A stretch of DNA of 37,193 nt from Clostridia bacterium (GCA_017462795.1 JAFTQL010000024.1:1-37193), one strand, 5' to 3'. Counted from the first letter of the stretch, positions 17,575 to 25,600 are shown. Translations and numbers: made by a program. Notes: a model not told the origin generated them from the sequence alone.

Positions 17575-19770
17575 TCAGTTGGCGTTTCTGTCCGCGCACT
17601 GCCCCCTGAGTTTTTTCAAAATAGACGATTTTTCAATACTCGTCTTACTTGCGTTAAAGAAAATGTTGAACCTGTAGATATCCTCCTCGATCTCATTTAT
17701 CTCACAGATCTGGAGCTCGTTGAGGATTCGGAGAATAAATTTCAGCTTAATGTAATTGATGTGCTGCCCATCGGGAGAATTTACAAGCTTGAGTATGGAT
17801 CTGCAGTCAAGAACGCTGGTCCCTCCGCGGAACTCCTTACGGAGAGCCGTATAGACATGGGCGAAATCATCCCGACTCGGAAGCACCTGCTCGGCGAGCT
17901 CATATTTACCGCCCGCGCGTATCTCCTCATATCTCGCCTTGCAATCGGTAAGGCGGCTCTTGTACTCCTCGCATATCCTGATATCATGCAATATCATCTG
18001 CACGCTTCTTACATTTTTATAATCGTTGATATCGATATTGAAAAGCACGTCAACGGTATCGCCCTCTTCACAGCAAAGCTCGCCCTCACCCATACCGAAA
18101 TACATGGCGGAAACGCAGATACCGTTTTTCTGGAGCGTAAGCTTTGTGTGCTTACCTCCGCCTATATACGTAACTCGTCTTACCGTAACATTTCTCATTA
18201 CAAACTGAGGCGAGGCGTTTCCGATACCGAAGGGCTCAAGGCGGAGTATCTCCGTGGCAAAGCTCATATTCAGCTCCCGCATATCGATCTCACAGTCCGC
18301 CTCGGCCTTTATGCTGAGCATATCGTCCGTTATACGCTCCTCAGCGTATTCGTTTATTCTCTTTCGGAACTCGTCAAGCATTCCCCGCTTTACGGTGAGT
18401 CCCGCCGCCAGCTCATGACCGCCGTATTTGACAAGCAGATCCTCGCAGTGATTGAGCGCCTCAACAAGATTAAGTCCCTTTATACTGCGTCCCGAGCCCT
18501 TTCCGTCATCATACGGGCTTTCCTCGCCATTGTCCGAGCCGCAGAAGGACACGAGTATCGACGGAAGTCCGTATTTCTCGGTTATCCTTGAGGAAACTAT
18601 ACCTATAATTCCCTGCTGCCACGAATCGTGAGCAAGAACTATGACCTTGTCATTATCGTAATCGGAGGTGTTCTCCAGCATATCATATGCCTCTGTGGCT
18701 ATGCGGTTCTCCTCCACCTGTCTTTGTCTGTTTATCTCACAAAGCTCCTCAGTATATCTCGCGACAGTGTCGCCGTCCTCTGCCAGCAACAGCTTTACGG
18801 CAATAAGAGCGTCGCTTATCCTGCCCGCGGCGTTGATCCTCGGCGCGATACCGAAGCCTATCATACCCGAGGTGACCTTTTTTCTCTTTGTGTCGTCACC
18901 CGATTTTTTTGTGGAAGCGTCAAGCAACGCCTCAAGTCCGGGGCGTCCGCTTCCCTTTTCAAGCTTTGAAAGTCCAAGGCTTACAATAAGCCTGTTCTCA
19001 TCGGTCAGCGGCATCACGTCGGCAATAGTACCCACAGCCACAAGATCGGCGTACTCCGAGCAAACACGGCGTATCCCATCAATAACGGGCTGTCCCGATC
19101 TCTCGCACCGTCTCATCTCGCATGCGCACACGGTCTTGAACACCACTCCCACTCCCGCAAGCTCCTTGAAGGGATACGGACAATCGGGTCTGTGGGGATT
19201 GACAATAGCGTATGCGGCGGGAAGATCGCCATGGCACTCATGATGGTCTGTGACGACAAAGTCCACGCCAAGCTCCCGTGCCAGTTCCACCTCGGCATTC
19301 GCGGTTATTCCCGTATCCACCGTTACGATAAGCGTTGCCCCCTCCTCGGCAATGGCTCGCACCGCCGTGTCTGACACACCGTAGCCCTCACCCTCGCGCT
19401 TGGGGATCTTTATACCGACCTCCGCGCCAAGCGAGGTCAGATACAGATACAGCATGCTGACGGATGTTACTCCATCCACGTCATAGTCGCCGTATATGTA
19501 AATTTTTTCTTTATTTTCAACGGCACCGAGTATTCTCGTGACCGCCTTATCCATATCAGCGAGAAGATAAGGATCGTGAAAATCCGCCTCTTCAAAGCGA
19601 AGAAATCTCCTCGCCGACGCGGCATCGGTATATCCCCTGTTGTAAAGAAGCACCGCGAACAACAACGAAACGCCAAGGCTCTCGGATATTTCCTTCACAG
19701 CCGCGTCTCTTTCGCCATCGCCAAAGACATACCTTTGCTCCCATATCTTCTCTCGTTTTGTTTCCCTCAT
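17575..19770 (-). CDS. recJ: Single-stranded-DNA-specific exonuclease RecJ
   Basis: A 5'-3' single-strand exonuclease of the DHH family used in recombination and mismatch/base-excision repair. The 731-residue protein carries DHH motifs IYGDYDVDGVTSVSMLY and VTVDTGI, then VVTDHHECHG, and the DHHA1 motif GGHELAAGLTV with GSGRSIKG before it. The C-terminal part corresponds to the OB-fold and extra Firmicutes domain. CGAGGT lies about six bases before the ATG. It lies between the COG2509 flavoprotein and rel on the same strand, the recJ-rel-dtd order found in many Clostridia. Confidence 0.95.
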   Translation of the reverse strand: MRETKREKIWEQRYVFGDGERDAAVKEISESLGVSLLFAVLLYNRGYTDAASARRFLRFEEADFHDPYLLADMDKAVTRILGAVENKEKIYIYGDYDVDGVTSVSMLYLYLTSLGAEVGIKIPKREGEGYGVSDTAVRAIAEEGATLIVTVDTGITANAEVELARELGVDFVVTDHHECHGDLPAAYAIVNPHRPDCPYPFKELAGVGVVFKTVCACEMRRCERSGQPVIDGIRRVCSEYADLVAVGTIADVMPLTDENRLIVSLGLSKLEKGSGRPGLEALLDASTKKSGDDTKRKKVTSGMIGFGIAPRINAAGRISDALIAVKLLLAEDGDTVARYTEELCEINRQRQVEENRIATEAYDMLENTSDYDNDKVIVLAHDSWQQGIIGIVSSRITEKYGLPSILVSFCGSDNGEESPYDDGKGSGRSIKGLNLVEALNHCEDLLVKYGGHELAAGLTVKRGMLDEFRKRINEYAEERITDDMLSIKAEADCEIDMRELNMSFATEILRLEPFGIGNASPQFVMRNVTVRRVTYIGGGKHTKLTLQKNGICVSAMYFGMGEGELCCEEGDTVDVLFNIDINDYKNVRSVQMILHDIRICEEYKSRLTDCKARYEEIRAGGKYELAEQVLPSRDDFAHVYTALRKEFRGGTSVLDCRSILKLVNSPDGQHINYIKLKFILRILNELQICEINEIEEDIYRFNIFFNASKTSIEKSSILKKLRGQCADRNAN

Positions 19771-19867
19771 GGGTCTACCTCGTTACATTCTTTAAATATT
19801 GCTCTTTCGCCGCCACCGCGGCTGTGTTCTGTCAAAACCACCTTTTTATATCATTTCATTTTGTCTG

Positions 19868-21517
19868 TCACACGATTGCCGCAAACCGCTCCATGAGCGC
19901 AAGAGCCACACGGACTCCGTCAATGGCGGCGCTTGTGATACCGCCCGCATATCCGGCGCCCTCACCACAGGGGTATATCCTGTCATAACCGAGCGCGCAA
20001 AGGCGGCTGTCTCTCATTATCCTCACAGGCGCGGAGCTTCTGGTCTCCACTCCCGTAAGAATGGCGTCTGACGCCGCAAAGCCATTGAGCTTTCTGTCAA
20101 AGCTTCGCAATCCGAGCCTCAGCTCGTCTGTTATAAAATCGGGAAGTATCCTGTCAAGCCTTGCTCCCCTTACCTTACCGTCTCTGTAGGTAGGCATTAT
20201 TCTTGCAGGCTCGGACACGCTTTTACCCTCAAGAAAGTCGCCGACGGTCTGGAAGGGCGCGTAATAATCTCCCCCGCCCTGCTCGAACGCAAGCCGCTCA
20301 AGCCTTCTCTGAAGCTCAATAGCGGCAGAGCAATCAGCCCCATAGTCCTCAGGACGAACCGAGGCAAGCAAAGCCGAATTTGCGTTTTCTCCGTCTCTGG
20401 CGTGACGGCTCATGCCGTTTACCACCACTCCGCCCGTCTCACTCGCGGCGGCAACCACCTGTCCCCCGGGACACATGCAGAATGTGTAAACCCCTCTGCC
20501 CGAGGTGGTGTCCGAAAGATGATATTCTCCCCTGCCAAGCCGCGGATGACCCGCGAAATCACCGAGGAGCGCCTTGTCTATATCCTTTTGAAGATGCTCG
20601 ATCCTCACGCCCAGCGAAAAGGGCTTGGGCTCGATACTGAACGACTTACCCATGAGCATCTCATAGGTATCTCTCGCGCTGTGCCCGGGAGCGAGCACAA
20701 GAGAGGAACAGAATATATCTCCCTCCGAGGTGACCGCTCTGACATTACCGTCCGCCATCTCCTCTATACCGTCAAGACGGCATCTGTAGATCACCTTACC
20801 GCCAAGCTCGGCAATACGGGCAAGCATTTTGTCAACTATCCCCACCAGCAGATCCGTGCCTATGTGGGGCTTTGCGTTTGTAAGTATCTCCTCGGGCGCA
20901 CCGAAGTCACAGAAACGGCGGAGTATATAATTGACCCTCACGTCATTCACCCTCGTAAGCAGCTTGCCATCGGAAAACGTGCCCGCGCCTCCCGCGCCGA
21001 ACTGGATATTGCTCTCGGTATCAAGCACGCCGTCCTCAAAAAACGCTTGTGTCCTACGACAACGCTCGGCAATGCCGTCACCTCTGTCCACGATGATAGG
21101 GCGGTAGCCGTTTTCAGCCAGCAGGAGCGCGCAGAAAAGACCGCACGGTCCCATTCCCACCACCAGGGGCGGATAGTCGCTCCGCTCGTTTCCTCTCACA
21201 GCCTCAAGCGTCTCGTCGGACAGCACAGTAACCGCTATTCCCGCCTTGCGAAGCCTTGCGGCAGACACCTTATATTCCCCATCGGCAGAGCTTACTGCCA
21301 CGGAATACACAAGCCTTACGTCCTTTTTCTTCCTCGCGTCCACCGATCTTTTGTAAATATCAAAACGAAGTCGTGCAGGGTTTATCCCTGCACGCTGAAG
21401 TTTCCTCGCAACAATGGCGCAAGCCTCGCTCTCATGGCAATCGGGAGAAAGAGATACACCCCCAACGGCAAATCTTGAAAGCTCGGCAGGCTCCTGTTTT
21501 TTTACGCTCTCGCTCAT
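19868..21517 (-). CDS. COG2509 family FAD-dependent oxidoreductase
   Basis: A 549-residue flavoprotein of the uncharacterised COG2509 group. After an N-terminal domain of about 100 residues, the dinucleotide-binding loop VVGMGPCGLFCALLLAENG is followed by an acidic strand end (IIVDRGDG). Other family features are ESNIQFGAGGAGTFSDGKL, LAPGHSARDTYEML, KPFSLGVRIEHLQ, and the C-terminal second FAD motif YPCGEGAGYAGGITSAA. The substrate is unknown. The ATG at 21517 overlaps the stop of the upstream small gene as ATGA, with GGAAG four bases before it, so translation is probably coupled. A TTG at 21553 is possible but less likely. Confidence 0.9.
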   Translation of the reverse strand: MSESVKKQEPAELSRFAVGGVSLSPDCHESEACAIVARKLQRAGINPARLRFDIYKRSVDARKKKDVRLVYSVAVSSADGEYKVSAARLRKAGIAVTVLSDETLEAVRGNERSDYPPLVVGMGPCGLFCALLLAENGYRPIIVDRGDGIAERCRRTQAFFEDGVLDTESNIQFGAGGAGTFSDGKLLTRVNDVRVNYILRRFCDFGAPEEILTNAKPHIGTDLLVGIVDKMLARIAELGGKVIYRCRLDGIEEMADGNVRAVTSEGDIFCSSLVLAPGHSARDTYEMLMGKSFSIEPKPFSLGVRIEHLQKDIDKALLGDFAGHPRLGRGEYHLSDTTSGRGVYTFCMCPGGQVVAAASETGGVVVNGMSRHARDGENANSALLASVRPEDYGADCSAAIELQRRLERLAFEQGGGDYYAPFQTVGDFLEGKSVSEPARIMPTYRDGKVRGARLDRILPDFITDELRLGLRSFDRKLNGFAASDAILTGVETRSSAPVRIMRDSRLCALGYDRIYPCGEGAGYAGGITSAAIDGVRVALALMERFAAIV

Positions 21518-21759
21518 AAGACTTCCGCGGCAAACATATCTGTCTGCCCGCAAAGAGCCGCGGAGCTTTCCTGTCCGTCACCGGTCTCCGTACTCTCGCC
21601 GTCGCCGACACCCGCGTTCTGAGTATATGCCCAGATAAAGAACGCCAGCAGTACGCAAAGAATAAAGGCGAAAATATTGGACCTTCTGCTTTTTTTAACA
21701 ACGTAAGAGCCGTCGGAACGCTCTTCCGATTCAATCGTATCAATATTTTTTTTACTCAT
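21514..21759 (-). CDS. Small single-pass membrane protein, possible reduced CdaR/YbbR-like partner of CdaA
   Basis: An 81-residue protein with a charged cytoplasmic N-terminus (MSKKNIDTIESEERSDGSYVVKKSRR), one transmembrane helix (NIFAFILCVLLAFFIWAYTQ, about residues 27-46) and a short acidic, Gly/Ser/Glu-rich tail. The helix and its place directly after cdaA resemble the N-terminus of CdaR (YbbR), the membrane regulator of CdaA, but no YbbR domain follows. GAGGA lies about five bases before the ATG at 21759. It begins 18 bases after the cdaA stop and overlaps the next gene by ATGA. The CdaR relationship is inferred from position and topology only; it could be an unrelated small membrane protein. 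Confidence 0.7.
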   Translation of the reverse strand: MSKKNIDTIESEERSDGSYVVKKSRRSNIFAFILCVLLAFFIWAYTQNAGVGDGESTETGDGQESSAALCGQTDMFAAEVL

Positions 21760-21777
21760 TTTTATCCTCATTATGTG

Positions 21778-22662
21778 TTAAGTGGTTCGATCCGATGTTT
21801 TCTTGGCGTGCTTGTGCTTACCTGTTTCGGCAGTCTGGGGAGCCAGATGATTGTTGAGCGCCTGCTTGAGAGAATGGTAATTGAAATTGCGCTCAAGATT
21901 GCCGTCGTGAGACAGAGACACCGTTCCTGTTTCCTCCGACACAACGATGACAAGCGCGTCACTGATCTCACTGACACCGATAGCCGCTCTGTGACGTGTT
22001 CCAAGATCCTTGTCGATATCCTCCTTTGTGGACAGCGGCAAGAAACAGCCTGCCGCGCATATGCGGCTGTTGCGGATTATCACCGCCCCGTCGTGAAGAG
22101 GCGCTTTATTGAAGAAAATGTTTCTGAGAATATAAGGGGAGATAGCCGCGTCGATGTAAACTCCCGATTTGATAAATTCGCCAAGCTTTGTGGAGCGCTC
22201 AATAACGATAAGCGCGCCCACCTTGTCACGGGAAAGATCGCTGACCGCGGTGCAGATAGCGTCTATCTGCGCATTTCTCGTGGCAAGCGCCTCAGAGCTT
22301 GCGGCAATGCTCTTGATACCGCTGATAGGCGTTCCGCCCACCTTTTCAAGGGCTGTGCGAAGCTCGGGCTGAAACAATATCAGCACGGCAAGAAGACCAA
22401 GCTGCTGGAAGTTACCGAAAATAAAGCTGAGCGCCGCCATATCAAAGGCGTTGGCAAGAATAGCCACACAGAAAAGCACAACTATTCCTATAAGTAATTT
22501 CCATGCTCGGCTGTCTCTTATAAGCTTGTAGATAAAATACAGAACAAAGGACAACAGAAGTATATCCACAATATCCTTGAGTTCTATCTGCTTGACCGTT
22601 TCCACAAAAAAACCGTACAAAAACGAACCGAATGCCGCCATGACATCTTTGAATTTTTCCAC
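21778..22662 (-). CDS. cdaA: Diadenylate cyclase CdaA
   Basis: It condenses two ATP into cyclic di-AMP, a signal that controls potassium and osmolyte transport and cell-wall state. The 294-residue protein has three N-terminal transmembrane segments (about residues 20-95) and then the DAC domain with the active-site motifs KAPLHDGAVII and TRHRAAIGVSE. It ends in a basic tail. The start is a GTG at 22662 with AAGGAG seven bases upstream; the first ATG (22641) would remove seven residues. Its promoter is at 22716-22744. It heads the run of same-strand genes to the FAD protein and beyond. Confidence 0.95.
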   Translation of the reverse strand: MEKFKDVMAAFGSFLYGFFVETVKQIELKDIVDILLLSFVLYFIYKLIRDSRAWKLLIGIVVLFCVAILANAFDMAALSFIFGNFQQLGLLAVLILFQPELRTALEKVGGTPISGIKSIAASSEALATRNAQIDAICTAVSDLSRDKVGALIVIERSTKLGEFIKSGVYIDAAISPYILRNIFFNKAPLHDGAVIIRNSRICAAGCFLPLSTKEDIDKDLGTRHRAAIGVSEISDALVIVVSEETGTVSLSHDGNLERNFNYHSLKQALNNHLAPQTAETGKHKHAKKTSDRTT

Positions 22663-22715
22663 CTTAACGCTCCTTTTCGGTATATACCATATCTGTTTAA
22701 AAAGCTTTACATACT

Positions 22716-22744
22716 ATTATATCATACTTTTTTATACAATTCAA
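22716..22744 (-). promoter_or_regulatory. Sigma-A promoter of cdaA
   Basis: On the minus strand TTGAAT (22739-22744) and TATAAT (22716-22721) are 17 bases apart, with TGA immediately before the -10 (extended -10) and an A-tract in the spacer. Confidence 0.75.
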
Positions 22745-22792
22745 TAATTATTTTTAAAATATAAAATATTTTTTCATCAAAATCCTTCCATT

Positions 22793-22871
22793 AAAAAAAC
22801 AATGAAAAAACACATAAAAAACGCAAAAATCAAAAAAGCTCTTTACAAAGGGGTGATAAATGTGGTATAAT
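22793..22871 (+). promoter_or_regulatory. Promoter of putP with upstream A-tracts
   Basis: TTTACA (22842-22847) and TATAAT (22866-22871) are 18 bases apart, with TGG before the -10. Five A-tracts of 5-7 bases lie just upstream (22793-22837); the first three are about 11 bases apart, which could bend the DNA or act as an UP element. Confidence 0.75.
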
Positions 22872-22921
22872 ATTCGTTAATAGGTTTTTTTGACCAAATC
22901 GACTCTCAAGGAGGTATTTTA

Positions 22922-24484
22922 ATGGATAGTAATCAGATCCAGATACTTATCGCGATGATACTCTATATGACAGCCGTCATCGTGATCGGTGTTGTTTATG
23001 CAAAAAGGGCAAACAAAAGCTCAGACAACTATTTTCTCGGAGGACGCTCGCTCGGCCCATGGGTAACGGCAATGAGCGCGGAGGCATACGACATGAGCGG
23101 ATGGCTTCTTATGGGACTGCCCGGAGTAGCATATTGGTGCGGGCTTGCGGATGCCGCATGGACCGCTATCGGTCTTGCCATCGGTACATATTTCAACTGG
23201 CTCATCGTTTCAAAGAGACTGCGCAGATACAGCGTAAGAGCCAACAACTCCATCACCCTGCCCGACTTCTTCTCCAACCGTTTCCGTGAAAAGAACAAGA
23301 TCATTATGACGCTTGCGGCTCTGTTTATACTCATTTTCTTCACCGTATACGCGGCAAGCTGCTTTGTTACCTGCGGTAAGCTGTTCGCTCAGCTCTTTGG
23401 CGCGCCTTATATCGCAATGATGATCGTAGGCGCAATATTCGTTCTTCTTTACACAATTCTCGGCGGCTTTCTGGCGGAAAGCGCGTCCGACTTTATGCAG
23501 GGTATCGTTATGATCGTTGCTCTTGTGGTCATCGTTACCATAGGTACAGCAAAGGCGGGCGGTCTCGGCGCTGTCATTGAAAACTCCAAGGAGATCCCCG
23601 GATTCCTTGAATTCTTCGGAATGGCAAGTCCCACTCTCGACGAGACGGGTAAGCAGCTGGTAGACGCGGCGGGCAACCCTATGTTCGGCGCAAAAACGGA
23701 CTACGGTCTGCTCAGCATCTGCTCCATGCTTGCGTGGGGTCTTGGCTACTTCGGTATGCCTCAGGTGCTTCTCCGCTTTATGGCGATCCGCGACGAGAAG
23801 GAGCTTAAGCCCTCCAGACGTATCGCAATGGTATGGGTCGTTATCTCCCTTGCGGTTGCTGTGTTCATCGGTATTATGGGAAGAAGCCTGTTCCCCGTTG
23901 AGCATCTTACAAAATCCGGTGCTGAAAGCATCTTCATCACTCTTTCCACATCCTCTCTCCCCGCAATACTCGCTGGTTTTGTAATGGCGGGAATCCTTGC
24001 GGCTACCATCAGCTCCTCGGACTCCTACCTGCTCATTGCCGCATCCGCCGCCGCAAAGAATATTTTCCACGGCGTCATCCGAAAGAAGGCTACCGACAAG
24101 CAGGTGATGCTTGTCACAAGGATCACGCTTCTTGTTATCGCCCTGATCGCTATTGTTATCGCGCTTGACGAAAACAGCGTTATCTTTGACATCGTGTCCT
24201 TTGCATGGTCGGGCTTCGGTGCGACCTTCGGACCTCTCATGCTGTTCTCGCTGTTCTGGAAGAGAACCAACCGCGCGGGCGCTATCGCGGGCATGGTTGG
24301 AGGTGCCGGCATGGTATTCCTCTGGAAGCTTGTTATCAGCAAGCTGGGCGGTGTATTCGCCATCTACGAGCTTCTCCCCGCCTTCATCTTCTCTTGCATC
24401 TGCATCGTGGTGTTCTCGCTTATCACCAAGCGTCCCTCCGCGGAGATCGAAGAAGACTTTGAGGCTGTCAAAGCAGGAAACTAA
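22922..24484 (+). CDS. putP: Sodium/proline symporter PutP (SSS family)
   Basis: A 520-residue secondary transporter with about 12-13 transmembrane helices of the sodium:solute symporter family. PutP landmarks are SSDNYFLGGRSLGPWVTAMSAEAYDMSGWLLMGLPG near residue 35-70 (sodium and proline site in helix 2), RYSVRANNSITLPDFFSNRF, and AGILAATISSSDSYLL, the helix-8 sodium site. AAGGAGG lies eight bases before the ATG. It is monocistronic, with its own promoter and a strong terminator. Proline is the most likely substrate and is inferred from family. Proline import beside cdaA fits osmotic adaptation, but the two genes are divergent with separate promoters. Confidence 0.94.
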   Translation: MDSNQIQILIAMILYMTAVIVIGVVYAKRANKSSDNYFLGGRSLGPWVTAMSAEAYDMSGWLLMGLPGVAYWCGLADAAWTAIGLAIGTYFNWLIVSKRLRRYSVRANNSITLPDFFSNRFREKNKIIMTLAALFILIFFTVYAASCFVTCGKLFAQLFGAPYIAMMIVGAIFVLLYTILGGFLAESASDFMQGIVMIVALVVIVTIGTAKAGGLGAVIENSKEIPGFLEFFGMASPTLDETGKQLVDAAGNPMFGAKTDYGLLSICSMLAWGLGYFGMPQVLLRFMAIRDEKELKPSRRIAMVWVVISLAVAVFIGIMGRSLFPVEHLTKSGAESIFITLSTSSLPAILAGFVMAGILAATISSSDSYLLIAASAAAKNIFHGVIRKKATDKQVMLVTRITLLVIALIAIVIALDENSVIFDIVSFAWSGFGATFGPLMLFSLFWKRTNRAGAIAGMVGGAGMVFLWKLVISKLGGVFAIYELLPAFIFSCICIVVFSLITKRPSAEIEEDFEAVKAGN

Positions 24485-24490
24485 GGAATT

Positions 24491-24540
24491 ATACCGGCTT
24501 CGCCTTATGATGTTTGCCTTTCGGCAAAATGATGATTGAT
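24491..24540. repeat. Short hairpin unit flanked by ATGATG repeats, REP-like
   Basis: TTTGCC-TTTC-GGCAAA (24513-24528) is flanked by ATGATG at 24507-24512 and 24529-24534, and preceded by a mini-hairpin GGC-TTC-GCC (24496-24504). It lies between the putP stop and its terminator. Only one copy is in the window, so repeat status is an inference. Confidence 0.4.
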
Positions 24541-24553
24541 AGAAAATAACGGG

Positions 24554-24598
24554 AATACCCCGACAGACGAAAAACTCTGTCGGGGTATTTATTTCTTT
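24554..24598 (+). terminator. Intrinsic terminator of putP
   Basis: A perfect 14-base-pair stem (24554-24567 with 24576-24589, AATACCCCGACAGA on the left arm) with an eight-base loop, followed by a T-rich tract. It ends putP transcripts. Confidence 0.93.
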
Positions 24599-24659
24599 AT
24601 TCAATTCGCTTTATCACGAGCTTCGCTTTTTTACATATGCTACTGTCATTTTTGTATCG

Positions 24660-24848
24660 TCATTCTTCTGTTTTTGGAGGAATTTCGATCTCTCCCTCGT
24701 TTTTCTCAAAAACCTTGATCGCCTGTCTTATCAAATAAAGTATTTGTCCGTTGGCAGAGCGACCGTAATATTTTGATATATAATGCAGCTTATAATGAAG
24801 CTCCGGATCAATTTCTATTCCGAGATGCTTATTTTTCTTATTTCTCAT
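24660..24848 (-). CDS. Small ribbon-helix-helix (Arc/MetJ-like) DNA-binding protein
   Basis: A 62-residue protein with the RHH pattern: a beta strand HLGIEIDPELH, a helix YKLHYISKYYG, a turn RSANGQI and a second helix LYLIRQAIKVFEKNEGE. Such proteins dimerise and bind palindromic operators, often their own. GGAG seven bases before the ATG at 24848 decides the start. Palindromic AGTATACT sites and a 10-base inverted repeat lie in the divergent region just upstream (24871-24934), suggesting autoregulation. Its A+T-rich codon use and surroundings differ from neighbouring genes, consistent with acquisition. Its target genes, if any, are not in the window apart from the truncated divergent frame. 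Confidence 0.75.
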   Translation of the reverse strand: MRNKKNKHLGIEIDPELHYKLHYISKYYGRSANGQILYLIRQAIKVFEKNEGEIEIPPKTEE

Positions 24849-24870
24849 AAAGATCTCCAAAAAAACTTAA

Positions 24871-24934
24871 TTTGAGTATATTTTAAGTTTATTTTATGAT
24901 ATAATGTTGTAAGTATACTCAAAATAAGTATACT
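24871..24934. promoter_or_regulatory. Divergent operator/promoter region with palindromic AGTATACT sites
   Basis: The inverted repeat TTTGAGTATA (24871-24880) / TATACTCAAA (24914-24923) encloses a TATAAT (24900-24905, plus strand). AAGTATACT is repeated directly at 24911-24919 and 24926-24934 (15-base period), and AGTATACT is self-complementary. The layout fits autoregulation by the adjacent RHH protein; binding is inferred. Confidence 0.6.
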
Positions 24935-24955
24935 AAATTATATTTGGAGGTTTTT

Positions 24956-25072
24956 ATGCGGATTGCAATTGTTGGTTCAAGAAATAAACATTCAGCGTCA
25001 ATTACCTCCGAATATCTTAGCCGCTCTTTTTTCGATCACAAAATAAACCGCAAGACCAAGGATATAGACTGA
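24956..25072 (+). pseudogene. 5' stub of a divergent gene, possibly DUF2493/SLOG-like, overlapping queT
   Basis: After a good ribosome-binding site (TTTGGAGG, five bases before ATG) the frame reads MRIAIVGSRN, the kind of beta-strand/glycine-loop start seen in DUF2493/SLOG and other Rossmann proteins. It then runs antisense into the 3' end of queT and stops after 38 codons. Expression signals with only about ten sensible residues suggest a gene truncated by deletion near 24985-24997. With so few residues the family is a guess; a leader peptide is the alternative. Confidence 0.4.
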
Positions 25073-25492
25073 TATCACCTCTCCAATTCCCACGGTCAGC
25101 ATCATAAACGGTATCGTCTGCTCCATTTCATAGCCATATGAAAGGACAAACGGCATTATGAGCGCATTTGACAACACCGGCGGTATAGGTGCAAGCCATT
25201 TGTACCTGCGCAGCGCGTATGTTCCCAAAGCGCCTATCAGTGTTGCTACAGGTCCTACCAATACGTCCAGCCATACCGCGCCTGTCAATAAATTAGCCAA
25301 GAGGCATCCGAGATAAAGTCCCGGTATCGCCGCCGACGTGAACATTGGAAGGATACAGAGCATTTCAGAAAATCTCACCTGTATCACTCCCGAATCAAGT
25401 CCGAAAATTCGCGCGACATACGTCAGCGCAACGTAAGCGGCGGCAATAACAGCCCCTTGGCAAATAAAAATAGTCCTTTTGTGTGCTTTCAT
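24998..25492 (-). CDS. queT: QueT family transporter (queuosine precursor ECF S component)
   Basis: A 164-residue membrane protein with about five or six transmembrane helices, matching the QueT family: GAVIAAAYVALTYVARIFGLDSGVIQVRFSEMLCILPMF near the N-terminus, then GLYLGCLLANLL and DVLVGPVATLIGALGTYALRR. QueT is the substrate-binding S component that works with a shared ECF energising module (not in this window) to import queuosine precursors such as preQ1. A sigma-A promoter and a preQ1-I riboswitch candidate precede it, which supports the assignment. The ribosome-binding site AAAGGAG is about ten bases before the ATG and lies at the end of the riboswitch tail. No terminator follows its stop. 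Confidence 0.93.
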   Translation of the reverse strand: MKAHKRTIFICQGAVIAAAYVALTYVARIFGLDSGVIQVRFSEMLCILPMFTSAAIPGLYLGCLLANLLTGAVWLDVLVGPVATLIGALGTYALRRYKWLAPIPPVLSNALIMPFVLSYGYEMEQTIPFMMLTVGIGEVISVYILGLAVYFVIEKRAAKIFGGN

Positions 25493-25505
25493 TATTCTTT
25501 TTTCT

Positions 25506-25547
25506 CCTTTAGTTTTGTTTTACGTGAGGAAGGTCCCGAACTCACGT
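25506..25547 (-). promoter_or_regulatory. preQ1-I riboswitch candidate upstream of queT
   Basis: On the minus strand the leader has ACGTGAG-TTCGGGACCTTC-CTCACGT, a 7-base-pair stem with a C/U-rich loop, followed by TAAAACAAAACTAAAGGAG. The short hairpin with an A-rich tail ending in AACTAA-type sequence and then the ribosome-binding site is the preQ1-I architecture. Ligand binding would form a pseudoknot that hides AAAGGAG, so control is probably translational. The downstream gene fits the ligand. Confidence 0.8.
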
Positions 25548-25571
25548 TTTGCCGCTTTGGGCGACGGGGAT

Positions 25572-25600
25572 ATTATACTACAAATTTTATTTCTTGTCAA
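25572..25600 (-). promoter_or_regulatory. Sigma-A promoter of queT, overlapping the folC 3' end
   Basis: Consensus TTGACA (25595-25600) and TATAAT (25572-25577) with 17-base spacing on the minus strand. The -35 lies inside the last codons of folC, so queT can be transcribed separately from folT-folC. Confidence 0.9.

Noticed and set aside
23210-24604. 464-codon minus-strand frame opposite putP
   Set aside because: The sequence is low-complexity and rich in His, Asp and Arg, as expected for the antisense of a membrane protein, and putP is unmistakable on the plus strand.
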